Shown: piece by piece, positions 35,638-44,077 of the stretch
How the letters are laid out: every line of letters starts with the position of its first letter
How positions within the stretch are numbered: the stretch's first letter is position 1
Origin: Bacillota bacterium
GTDB lineage: Bacteria; Bacillota; Clostridia; Acetivibrionales; JAFADI01
NCBI GenBank assembly: GCA_023424965.1
Contig: JAFADI010000137.1
Span: 1 to 64,000 of the forward strand
Direction of reading: 5' to 3'
Length of the DNA stretch: 64,000 bases
Program-made: the position numbers and the translations under genes
The notes under the pieces: generated by a model
Databases searched by the model: none
What the model was told of the DNA's origin: nothing
What the model saw: only the letters and a program-made list of their open reading frames with translations

Positions 35638-36525
35638 ATGAAAAAATTATACGGAATCACCGTTGCAATGGTCACACCCATGGACGAAAATGAGGAGATC
35701 ATGGTTGAATCAATAAAGAAGCATGTGGATTTCCTCATTGAAAAAGGGGTCCACTGCCTATACCCCCTGGGTACCACCGGAGAAATGTACCTGCTGACGG
35801 TGGAGGAAAGGAAAAAGATTGCAGAGACCATCGTGGCGCAGGCGGCGGGAAGGGTAACGGTATATATCCACTGCGGAGCCATGAGGGCAAAGGATACCAT
35901 CGAGCTGGCAAAGCATGCCCATGCCATCGGGGCCGACGGTATCGGCGTCGTCACTCCTTCCTTCTTTATGGTCAATGACCGGGAGATGGAAGAGTACTAT
36001 GTTTCGGTGGCCAACAGCCTTCCGGAAGATTTTCCTATCTACCTTTACAGCATTCCTCAGCGCTCGGGCAATGACCTGAAGCCGGAGGTGATCGAGAGAA
36101 TATTGAAGAGAACTTCCAATGTGGTAGGCATGAAATACAGCTGGGCCGACCTGCCGAGGACGCGGGAGTATTTGAAGCTCAACAATTGGAACTTTTCGGT
36201 GCTCCACGGCGCCGACAGCCTCTTGAATTCCATGCTGGCCATGGGGTGTGACGGCTGCGTGTCGGGGATTTCCTCCGTGTATCCGGAAATTTTTGTGGCG
36301 GTGTATGACGCTTTCAAGCGTGGCGACATTGAAGAAGCACGGGTATTGCAGAACAAAGCCGCGGAGATTACGGATGTGCTAAGAGGGGGAGCGAATATGG
36401 CATACTTCAAAGCGGGATTAAAAATGCGGGGGATTGATGCGGGACACATGCGAAGGCCACTTCTGGACCTGTCGGAGGAACAGCTGGCCGAATTCCAGGG
36501 CCAGTTTGCGAAATACCTGGGATAG
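35638..36525 (+). CDS. DapA/NanA-family aldolase (2-keto-3-deoxy acid aldolase candidate)
   Basis: A 295-aa class I aldolase of the dihydrodipicolinate synthase family. It has the GTTGE loop (45-49), Tyr-137 in YLYSIPQ and the Schiff-base Lys-166 in VVGMKYSW. Family members cleave or form pyruvate adducts: DapA, N-acetylneuraminate lyase, KDG aldolase and others. The operon context (importer, dehydratase, dehydrogenase) points to cleavage of a 2-keto-3-deoxy sugar acid to pyruvate and an aldehyde. Biosynthetic DapA is less likely here. A terminator follows. Confidence 0.87.
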   Translation: MKKLYGITVAMVTPMDENEEIMVESIKKHVDFLIEKGVHCLYPLGTTGEMYLLTVEERKKIAETIVAQAAGRVTVYIHCGAMRAKDTIELAKHAHAIGADGIGVVTPSFFMVNDREMEEYYVSVANSLPEDFPIYLYSIPQRSGNDLKPEVIERILKRTSNVVGMKYSWADLPRTREYLKLNNWNFSVLHGADSLLNSMLAMGCDGCVSGISSVYPEIFVAVYDAFKRGDIEEARVLQNKAAEITDVLRGGANMAYFKAGLKMRGIDAGHMRRPLLDLSEEQLAEFQGQFAKYLG

Positions 36526-36556
36526 GGCATTCCATAAGAGCTTCATTATAGGGGAG

Positions 36557-36594
36557 AAGGGGCCGTCCAACGTGAAAAACAGGGCGGCCCCTTT
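36557..36594. terminator. Terminator shared by the aldolase operon and the facing regulator
   Basis: AAGGGGCCGTCC (36557-36568) pairs with GGGCGGCCCCTT with one T-G pair; TTT follows on the plus strand. It sits between the convergent aldolase and truncated response-regulator genes. Confidence 0.75.
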
Positions 36595-36621
36595 GATGCT
36601 GCAGCTTTTCTCCGATCTCCT

Positions 36622-37491
36622 TCAAATGGACGCCGAGCAGTCAAGCACCTGGCTTTTGCCCGGCACCAGCCTGCGGTGCAGCACTTTGTAAAGAAGCTGC
36701 ACCGCCTCGGGGAGCTGAGGGAGGCTGACCGGAGAGGAGGTATAAACGGTGGTGATAAATTTGGCGGCTTTCAGGTCCAGTATTCCGGTGTGGAGGTCCG
36801 CGGCGGTGCTTTGTGCGTTCAGGCCGGGAGCCTGTCTGAAGCCCATGAGAAAGATGATTTCATTCTTATCCCTGCCGCGGGCAAGGCAAAGGCCGTCACA
36901 GCCATAAGCTTTTTGAAGCTCGCTGGTGTCGAAGCTTACGGGAAGCTTGCCGCCATCCACAGGGAAAGGGGGAAAAACCCTGGGGGCTAGAGCTCCCAGA
37001 CGGACCAGCACCAAATGGAAGCAGTCGAAATCAAAGTAGCGGCGCATCAGGTCTTCCGGTACGGGAACCGAGTCGGCAATCCGGCGGAGAATACCTTCCC
37101 TCCTGCGGGAGTACAGGATGTCCAGCCTTTTTTTCAGATTGGACAGAATGTCTGGAACAATGTCCGGTTCCAGGGGCTTCAGGAGATAATCCACGGCACC
37201 TGCCTTCATGACGGCCTTGGCATCGTCAAAATCCTGGTAACCGCTCAAAATGACGGGAAAGATATCGGGATAGGTGCTGCTCAGCTGGTTTACCAGTGTG
37301 ATTCCATCCATCAAGGGCATTTTTATGTCGGTAAAAACCACATCCGGTTTCAGCTGGGCTATTTTTTCAAGGGTTTCCACGCCATTTAAGGCTTCCACCA
37401 CCACTTCGAAGGGACAGGAATCTTTTTGTACCGCCCTTTTGACGCTCCGGAGCAGAGGGGGCTCGTCGTCTACGATCATGACTTTATACAT
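36622..37491 (-). CDS. Response regulator lacking an output domain (truncated YesN-like)
   Basis: A 289-aa protein with a full receiver: VMIVDDEP, phospho-acceptor Asp-55 in VFTDIKMP and Lys-105 in YLLKPLEPD, followed by about 160 residues like the middle region of long YesN proteins (FDFDCFHLVLVRLG, VDLLYKVLH-type helix). YesN proteins of this kind normally run to about 500 aa with a C-terminal AraC domain; here the frame stops and only about 100 bases remain before the facing gene, so the DNA-binding domain is gone. AAGGAGG precedes the start. A short upstream frame ending in TAA overlaps the ATG, as a kinase gene would, but no kinase is recognisable. It may act as a phosphate sink or be decaying. 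Confidence 0.82.
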   Translation of the reverse strand: MYKVMIVDDEPPLLRSVKRAVQKDSCPFEVVVEALNGVETLEKIAQLKPDVVFTDIKMPLMDGITLVNQLSSTYPDIFPVILSGYQDFDDAKAVMKAGAVDYLLKPLEPDIVPDILSNLKKRLDILYSRRREGILRRIADSVPVPEDLMRRYFDFDCFHLVLVRLGALAPRVFPPFPVDGGKLPVSFDTSELQKAYGCDGLCLARGRDKNEIIFLMGFRQAPGLNAQSTAADLHTGILDLKAAKFITTVYTSSPVSLPQLPEAVQLLYKVLHRRLVPGKSQVLDCSASI

Positions 37492-38126
37492 GGGGCTTTA
37501 CCTCCTTCTTCATCTTCGCATATTCCATTCTTAAGCACGATTCACATAAGGCCGGGAGGCCTGCCGAAGCCGTGGGAAGGGCCTCTTCCATCTCTCTTAA
37601 AGCTGTTATAGAGACAGAAGCCGGCACCCGGGGCAGCAGCAAAAAACACAAAAAGGGAATAAGTCAACATAAGCTTTATCTGAAAGAGAATCGATTTATT
37701 CATGAAGAGGCTACTCCATCATGGGATTTGGACAATAAAGGCGCCCTTCCTTCATCATACCATTTAATGACAAAAAGTCAATGAGGTATTCCGGAGGAGG
37801 AGAGGGGTTGGAGAAAGGGCTAGCCCCTGGAAAGAGAGGCCTGGAGGGCTTTTTCCTTTTTACGTGTATATAGTAAAATTTGATGAAAAAACTATTTTTT
37901 TAAACATTTATGTAAAATATTGTTTGAGGCTTTCCGGCAATGGGAATAAATGCATTATAATTTCTTTTCGAGTGTCTATCAAACGGGGAATAGTTAAATC
38001 ACTTTGAAAAAATGTCTTTCTGTACATTTTAATTTAGCACAATTCTTGGATGGAATAAGTTCATAGCAGGTAATCCAAAGCACAGGGGAATGCTTTTGAT
38101 ACGGATTTTGAGAGGCTGGTGTATTG
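37492..38126. other. 635-base gene-poor gap
   Basis: The left third reads on the minus strand as a short frame (about 50 codons with a CESC pair) that stops at 37484-37486, overlapping the truncated regulator's start; it could be a kinase remnant but has no recognisable motif. The right half (37860-38126) is AT-rich and contains a TATAAT (37956-37961) without a good -35, plausibly part of the promoter of the kinase at 38127. I see no repeats or RNA genes in it. Confidence 0.5.
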
Positions 38127-40496
38127 ATGTTTAGCCGGACGGGATTTTGCCGCAAAGGCTTGCTACTTATTTTGGCAGCAATACTCTTTTTACCTGTAGC
38201 AACAGGTATTGCTCATGCAGAAGACGGCAAAAAGAGCATATTGGTTTTAAATTCCTATCACCAGGGACTTTCCTGGACCGACGGAGAAAGCCAGGGTATT
38301 GCCGAGATTATAGGGCAGCCGGGAAGCGGGTATTCGCTGTTTTTCGAATACATGGACTGGAAAAACAATCCCACGGAAGGGAATCTGGAGCATTTATACG
38401 CCTATTTCAAGTATAAATATGCCCAAAAGCCCATGGATCTGGTCATAACCACGGATGATGCCGCCCTTGAGTTTGCATTGAAAAACAGGGCCGAACTCTT
38501 TTCCGATGCACCGGTGGTTTTTTGCGGAGTCAATGCGGAAGGGGCCGCAAAGCTCACGAAAGGGTATTCGAGAGTGACAGGCGTGCTTGAAGAGGTGGAC
38601 CCTGAACAAACCATCCGGCTTGCCATGGATCTGAATCCCCGCATAAGCGAAATCCTTGTGATGTATGACAACACTGAAAGCGGGCTGTCTACAGGCGCAA
38701 TGACCCTTCAAAGGATCCGTGAGATCAATCCCGGGATAAAAATCAAAACGTTAAACGATAAAAATATGGCGCAAATCCTTGAAGCGGTAAAGCAGGTTCC
38801 GGAGGACGGTATAATACTCATTACCACGTATTATGTCGATGCTGAAGGCACCGTGGTGGGCTTTGAAGATTCCTGCAGACTGGTGAGCGAGAACAGCAGC
38901 GTGCCGGTATACCATCTCTATGATTTCGGCATCGGGCATGGGGCCATGGGAGGCAGCATGCTGAGCGGAAAAATGCAGGGAGAAAACGCAGCGAAAATAG
39001 CGATGCGGATTCTGGGAGGAGAAGACATCGGCAATATTCCGCAAAGCAATGAGCGGACCACCCGGTTCATCTTCGATTACAGCCAGCTCCAGAGGTTCAA
39101 CATATCCCTGGACAAGATACCCAAAGGCAGTCAAATCATAAACAAGCCCTTTTCATTTTTGGAGACCTACAGGCATATTGTGATCGGAACCCTTCTTATC
39201 TTCACCATACTTCTTGCCTTTATCTGGGGCCTCGTTTTCCACGTGAGAAAAATCAATAAAATGAGGAAGGAACTGTACGACAAGCATGAGGAGCTCACAC
39301 AGATATACGAGGAACTGATGGTGTCGGAGGAGACGCTCAGGGAGCAGTATGAAGAACTGAGCGTGATGCAGAAAGACCTGGTGTCCAGCGAGGAGCGGTA
39401 TGCCCTTCTCTTTGAAAGAATGCTCAACGGGTTTTTTGTGTTCGAGCCGGTAGTCAATCATGAGAACCGGCTGACAGATATCCGCTTTAAGAATGTGAAT
39501 CCCGGCTTTGAGCACCAGACGGGCGTCAAAGCAAATGACATCACAGGGAAGACCTGGATGGAGGTTTTCAAATACCCCAGCCAGGACTTGAACATACTCC
39601 AGGGCATCTGGCAGACGGGGGAGGCGGAACATTTTGAGACATACTCCCCGGAGCTGGGCATCTATTACCTGGTCAATGCTTTCAAGATAAGCGACAACAG
39701 GATTGGCGTGGTATTTGAAAACATTACGGAATACAAGCAGGCAATCAAGGAAATACGGGAGCTGAACGAAGGGCTTGAACAGCGCGTCAATGAACGTACC
39801 AGCGAGCTTCAGAGCGTCGTCAGTGAACTTGAGGCTTTTACCTATACCGTCTCCCACGATCTGAAATCTCCCCTCAGGGCCGTGGACGGCTACAGCAGGA
39901 TTTTGCTGGAAGACTACGGGGAGCGGCTTGATAAGGATGCCCGTGAGATCATCGGCAACATAAGGTCCATCTGCAGGGATATGATCGAGATGATCAACAA
40001 GCTGCTGCAATATTCCACCACCTCCAGGCTGGGGCTCAACAAAAGCGAGATCGACATGGAAGAAATGGTCTTATCCATCTTTTCAGAATTGAAGTCCACC
40101 TGTCCCGGGAGGGATCTCAGGTTGAACATTGAAACAGGACTGCCGAAGCTGTGGGCCGACCGCATTTTACTAAAGCAGGCCATCTACAATATTTTATCCA
40201 ATGGGGTAAAATTCACAAAAAACCGGCAAAAGGCCGTCATTTCTGTTGGAAGCACCATTACGGGAGACGAATATGTGTTTTATTTTAAAGACAACGGAGT
40301 GGGCTTTGATATGGAATTCTCCGGGAAGCTGTTCGGCCTTTTCCAGAGGCTGCACACAAACAGCGAATTTGAGGGAAGCGGCATCGGACTGGTCACCATC
40401 AAAAAAATAATTCAGAAGCATGGGGGAAGGACCTGGATCGAAGGCAGGGTGGATGAAGGAGCGACGGTATATTTCACGCTGCCTCTTTCCTGGTAG
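38127..40496 (+). CDS. ABC substrate-binding-like sensor / PAS / histidine kinase fusion
   Basis: A 789-aa protein. A signal peptide-like helix (about 9-30) leads to an extracellular region of about 300 residues resembling the ABC_sub_bind family (SILVLNSYHQGLSWTDGES, DLVITTDDAALEFALKNR, APVVFCGVNA). A transmembrane helix follows (about 345-367), then a coiled coil with repeated EELxxxxE units, a PAS domain, and a kinase core with FTYTVSHDLKSPLRAVDGY (phospho-acceptor His) and HATPase motifs (ILSNGVKFTK, FKDNGVGFDM, GSGIGLVTIKKI). It thus senses an external ligand directly. It is followed by a REC-AraC regulator (40524) and opens a signalling cluster. Start 38127 has only a weak ribosome site. 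Confidence 0.9.
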   Translation: MFSRTGFCRKGLLLILAAILFLPVATGIAHAEDGKKSILVLNSYHQGLSWTDGESQGIAEIIGQPGSGYSLFFEYMDWKNNPTEGNLEHLYAYFKYKYAQKPMDLVITTDDAALEFALKNRAELFSDAPVVFCGVNAEGAAKLTKGYSRVTGVLEEVDPEQTIRLAMDLNPRISEILVMYDNTESGLSTGAMTLQRIREINPGIKIKTLNDKNMAQILEAVKQVPEDGIILITTYYVDAEGTVVGFEDSCRLVSENSSVPVYHLYDFGIGHGAMGGSMLSGKMQGENAAKIAMRILGGEDIGNIPQSNERTTRFIFDYSQLQRFNISLDKIPKGSQIINKPFSFLETYRHIVIGTLLIFTILLAFIWGLVFHVRKINKMRKELYDKHEELTQIYEELMVSEETLREQYEELSVMQKDLVSSEERYALLFERMLNGFFVFEPVVNHENRLTDIRFKNVNPGFEHQTGVKANDITGKTWMEVFKYPSQDLNILQGIWQTGEAEHFETYSPELGIYYLVNAFKISDNRIGVVFENITEYKQAIKEIRELNEGLEQRVNERTSELQSVVSELEAFTYTVSHDLKSPLRAVDGYSRILLEDYGERLDKDAREIIGNIRSICRDMIEMINKLLQYSTTSRLGLNKSEIDMEEMVLSIFSELKSTCPGRDLRLNIETGLPKLWADRILLKQAIYNILSNGVKFTKNRQKAVISVGSTITGDEYVFYFKDNGVGFDMEFSGKLFGLFQRLHTNSEFEGSGIGLVTIKKIIQKHGGRTWIEGRVDEGATVYFTLPLSW

Positions 40497-40523
40497 ATTA
40501 TCTATAACACGCAGGGAGGCCTT

Positions 40524-41633
40524 ATGTTTAAAGTAATGATCGTTGACGACATGGATATCATGCTGAGAGAACTGAAAAGGCTGAGGCTGTGGGGGGAAAA
40601 AACGGGCTTTACCATATGGGAAGAAGCCAGGAACGGGCATGAAGCGCTGGAAAAGCTTGAAAATGCTTCTGTAGACCTGGTGATAACCGATATCAAAATG
40701 CCCAAGGTAGACGGCCTTGAATTATTGAAGAAAATTGTCGAAAAAGATTTATGTCCCTGTGTGGTGCTTTTGAGCGACCACAGCGAGTTCGGTTTCGCCA
40801 GGCAGGGCCTGGTGCTCGGGGCCTTCGACTATATCGTAAAGCCCGTGGATGAGGCGGTAATGTCAAACCTGCTGTCGCGGGTGAGGGATTTTCTTTCGGA
40901 TAAAAGGCAGCAGGCGGAAAGAGTCAAAAAGCTTGAGGAAATGCTGGAAGAAAAAATAGAGGTGTTCTTCCCCTCCGCCGAGACGGGAGAAATCATTGAA
41001 TACATACGGAATGCCGATATAAAGGCCATGGAAGCCACGGCCAGGATGGTCGATACCCTGGGAGGGAGCCTGGACCATGACGTGATAAAAAGCTCCCTTC
41101 TCATGAAGAAGGCTCTCTTTGAAATCATCAACTCGGTCCTGGAAAATGAGGAGTGGGCCAAAAGTTTTATAGACCCAGCTCCGCTGATGAGCGTTGATTT
41201 TTCGGCCTGTGAGGATATGGAGACGGCCAAAACCATATTGGTGGGAATTGTGGGAAAGCTGTTCCTGCATATGGACCGGCTGAAATGCGGGAGGCAGGAA
41301 AACGCCATGGTGAATGCGGTATGCAACTATGTCCTTGAAAATGTGGACGAGGAGATATCGATAAAATCAATCGCCGAGAGCCTGTTTATGAACAAAAGCT
41401 ATATGAGCGAGACTTTCAGGCAAAAGACAGGGTCCACCCTGATTGAATATATCACACTGGTGAAAATGGAAAGGGCCAAAAGGCTCATCAGGGAAGGGAG
41501 CCTGAAAACCTATGAAATAGCCGTTAAACTGGGTTTTAAGGACATAGAGTACTTTAGCAAGCTTTTTAAAAAATTCACCGGCCGTTCTCCCACGGAATTC
41601 CGTAAAGACGACATGGAGAAGACGGGAAATTAG
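40524..41633 (+). CDS. Response regulator, REC-AraC (YesN-like)
   Basis: A 369-aa protein with receiver motifs VMIVDDMD, phospho-acceptor Asp-56 in VITDIKMP and Lys in YIVKPVD, followed by a C-terminal AraC pair of helix-turn-helices (ISIKSIAESLFMNKSYMSETFRQK, TYEIAVKLGFKDIEYFSKLFKKF). An ANNERE-type position reads LLSDHSEF rather than the usual LSGHxEF. It starts 27 bases after the sensor kinase stop and is its probable partner; target genes are not evident, since no importer follows. Confidence 0.93.
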   Translation: MFKVMIVDDMDIMLRELKRLRLWGEKTGFTIWEEARNGHEALEKLENASVDLVITDIKMPKVDGLELLKKIVEKDLCPCVVLLSDHSEFGFARQGLVLGAFDYIVKPVDEAVMSNLLSRVRDFLSDKRQQAERVKKLEEMLEEKIEVFFPSAETGEIIEYIRNADIKAMEATARMVDTLGGSLDHDVIKSSLLMKKALFEIINSVLENEEWAKSFIDPAPLMSVDFSACEDMETAKTILVGIVGKLFLHMDRLKCGRQENAMVNAVCNYVLENVDEEISIKSIAESLFMNKSYMSETFRQKTGSTLIEYITLVKMERAKRLIREGSLKTYEIAVKLGFKDIEYFSKLFKKFTGRSPTEFRKDDMEKTGN

Positions 41634-41777
41634 CAATATCCGATTTTTTTCGGGGTAAATCCTTAAAAAACTACATTCTTTGAGAGGGAATGGTCCTGTA
41701 CTATATAAACATAGGCAGGATTATTCTCTTTTTGCTTTTGTTGTAATTATTTCTAAAATCAGTAAAGGTGGTAAAAA

Positions 41778-42149
41778 GTGAAACATATATCAGCGTTAAT
41801 TATAGAAGATTCAAAATATTCCGCAGATTTAAATGTGAGGGAGCTGAAAAAAGCCGGGTTTTCAGTTGACTATAAGATTGCAATGGGCCGTGTGGCGATG
41901 GAAAAGGCGCTTAGAGACAACCAATGGGATATCATCCTCAGTGACAATTCCATGCCCAATTTTAATGCGCTGCAGGCGCTTGAAATAAGAAACAGGATGG
42001 CAGGGGACGTACCTTTCATCATCATATCGGAGGATATCTCCGGTGAGGATGTGGACAGGGCTTTAAAGGATGGATGCAGTATCTGCATTGCCAAAGAAAA
42101 CCTGCCGGATTTACGGGAATATGTCAAAAAGCTGTTCACTTCTTTTTAA
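41778..42149 (+). CDS. Stand-alone receiver (CheY-like) protein
   Basis: A 123-aa receiver with acidic residues at the N-terminus (IIEDSKYSAD), phospho-acceptor Asp-56 in ILSDNSMPNFNALQAL, and Lys-106 in IAKENLPDL. It starts at GTG 41778 behind AAAGGTGG. The DNxMP and KENL forms are common in receivers near PAS-GGDEF and chemotaxis proteins. It sits between the REC-AraC regulator and the GGDEF-EAL protein and could relay phosphate to either. Confidence 0.88.
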   Translation: MKHISALIIEDSKYSADLNVRELKKAGFSVDYKIAMGRVAMEKALRDNQWDIILSDNSMPNFNALQALEIRNRMAGDVPFIIISEDISGEDVDRALKDGCSICIAKENLPDLREYVKKLFTSF

Positions 42150-42226
42150 GCCTCAAAGAGATTAACTTCCTTGGCTGATTTCAACTGCGTACAGGAGATG
42201 TGTTCACGAGCACCCGTTTACAAATG

Positions 42227-42269
42227 CATGGGAAAGCAAAGGACGCTTTCGACAGCGTGTTCTCCCATG
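42227..42269 (+). repeat. Hairpin in the leader of the GGDEF-EAL gene
   Basis: CATGGGA (from 42227) pairs with TCCCATG (to 42269) around an inner ACGCT/AGCGT stem with a TTCGAC loop. It ends 43 bases before the start codon. It does not carry the conserved sequence of known c-di-GMP riboswitches. Confidence 0.5.
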
Positions 42270-42311
42270 ACTTGGAAGGCATGAAAATGTTATGAAAGGA
42301 GGAGTAAAAAA

Positions 42312-44036
42312 ATGCTTTACAAACCAACGGACAAAACTGCTGATGAAGTTGTCAAATACCCTTTTAACAAGTTTTTCTTCAAATGGGTCGACCGTGTGAT
42401 TGATGAACCCATGAAGGTTGCGATTAAAATTGCAGTTATCTATCTGGCCGCGGGAGCGCTGTGGATATTGCTTTCCGATAAATTCCTTGATTTTATTGCA
42501 AGCGATAAAGAAACCATGACTCACATAAGTATGGTGAAGGGCTGGGTGTACGTGATTGTTTCAGGAATGCTGATTTTTTCACTGATCTATTCCTTCCTGA
42601 AAAGAATACAGCGGGCGGAGGCCCAGCTTGTGACCAGCTACAGGAGCCAGGCCGCCGCAAATCAGGAGCTTAAAGGGGCCTATGAAAAATTGGCTGTTTC
42701 GGAAGAGGAACTGCGGCTGAATATTACCGAACTGAAAAAATATGAGCAAAAGCTTCAGCACCTGGCCTACCACGACCAGCTCACCGGCCTGCCCAACAGG
42801 GTGTCGATGAATGACAGGCTCAACGGACTGATCGGAAAAGACGCCTCGGGCAAAAAGGCGGTGCTTTTCATAGACATCGACAACTTTAAATATGTGAATG
42901 ACACCATGGGCCATTCCTTCGGGGACAAGCTGATTGTCAAGGTGAGTGAAAGACTGGATTCTCTGCTTGAAAAGAACCAAACAATTTTCAGATGGGGGGG
43001 AGACGAATTCATCATTATTGCCGATGGCTTTGAGAAGGTGGAGGATATGGAAAAACTGGCGGTTAAAATCCTCAAGCAGTTCAAAAGTACCTTTGAAATA
43101 GGCAGCAGCAGCCTGTATATAACGGTAAGCATCGGAGTATCCATTTATCCCTTCCATGGGAACAATGCGGACGAATTGCTGAAAAATGCGGATATCGCCG
43201 TATACAAAGCCAAGGAGGAAGGGCGGAACAGGATTGTCTTTTATAATGAGCCCATGAATGAGGCCGTCAGCGAAAGAATGCTGATTGAGAGGAACCTGCA
43301 CGGAGCGCTGGCAAAAAATGAGTTTGAACTGTACTACCAGCCCCAATTGGACATTGCCTCAAACCAAATATGCGGGTTTGAAGCGCTTATCCGCTGGAGG
43401 AATGAGGAATTGGGCTTTGTATCGCCCCAGAAATTCATCGGGGTTGCAGAAGACACCCATCTCATCATTCCAATCGGCGAATGGGTTTTGAGAAATGCCT
43501 GTCTGTTCCTCAGAAAGCTGCACCGGCAAGGATATCCCGAGCTTACCATGTCGGTCAACATTTCAATGCTGCAGCTGCTCCAGGACAATTTTACCGATAT
43601 GGTGATGAAAACCCTGGAAACCAGCAAAATCAGCCCCAGGCATCTGGAGATAGAGATCACGGAATCCATCCTCATGGAGTCCTATGAGATGATTGCAGGC
43701 AAATTGAAGCTGCTCAAGGAGCAGGGGATCAAGATTGCCCTGGACGATTTCGGAAAGGGATATTCGTCGCTCAATTATCTGCGGCAGCTGCCCATATCCA
43801 CGCTGAAAATAGACAAGTCCTTTGTAGACACCATCTCTACCAACGACAAAAAGAAGTCCCTGGCCAACCTGATCGTGAAAATCGGAAGAAGCATGGACAT
43901 GTGTGTCATTGCAGAAGGCGTTGAGACCCAGGAGCAGATGGATTACCTGGTAAAGCACAGGTGCAACAAGATTCAGGGTTACCTGTTCAGCAAGCCCATC
44001 CCGGAAAATGAAGTACTGGGAAAAATAAAGGTATAG
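42312..44036 (+). CDS. GGDEF-EAL c-di-GMP turnover protein
   Basis: A 574-aa protein with two N-terminal membrane helices (about 35-57 and 74-95), a short coiled coil, a GGDEF domain with intact GGDEF (229-233), and an EAL domain with intact EAL (357-359, FEALIRW). Both catalytic motifs look functional, so it could make and break c-di-GMP, or one domain could be regulatory. EAL-domain landmarks ALDDFGKGYSSL and LKIDKSFVD are present. AAAGGAGGAG precedes the start. Neighbours are a lone receiver upstream and a chemoreceptor downstream, suggesting control of motility or attachment. Confidence 0.95.
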   Translation: MLYKPTDKTADEVVKYPFNKFFFKWVDRVIDEPMKVAIKIAVIYLAAGALWILLSDKFLDFIASDKETMTHISMVKGWVYVIVSGMLIFSLIYSFLKRIQRAEAQLVTSYRSQAAANQELKGAYEKLAVSEEELRLNITELKKYEQKLQHLAYHDQLTGLPNRVSMNDRLNGLIGKDASGKKAVLFIDIDNFKYVNDTMGHSFGDKLIVKVSERLDSLLEKNQTIFRWGGDEFIIIADGFEKVEDMEKLAVKILKQFKSTFEIGSSSLYITVSIGVSIYPFHGNNADELLKNADIAVYKAKEEGRNRIVFYNEPMNEAVSERMLIERNLHGALAKNEFELYYQPQLDIASNQICGFEALIRWRNEELGFVSPQKFIGVAEDTHLIIPIGEWVLRNACLFLRKLHRQGYPELTMSVNISMLQLLQDNFTDMVMKTLETSKISPRHLEIEITESILMESYEMIAGKLKLLKEQGIKIALDDFGKGYSSLNYLRQLPISTLKIDKSFVDTISTNDKKKSLANLIVKIGRSMDMCVIAEGVETQEQMDYLVKHRCNKIQGYLFSKPIPENEVLGKIKV

Positions 44037-44077
44037 AAGCGAACCGATACTTATAAATTGCGAAGTGAGGTAGAACA

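Noticed and set aside
42150..42311. c-di-GMP-I riboswitch before the GGDEF-EAL gene
   Set aside because: There is a good hairpin, but not the conserved GGCAAACC and GGGACGCAAAGCC sequence of the family.
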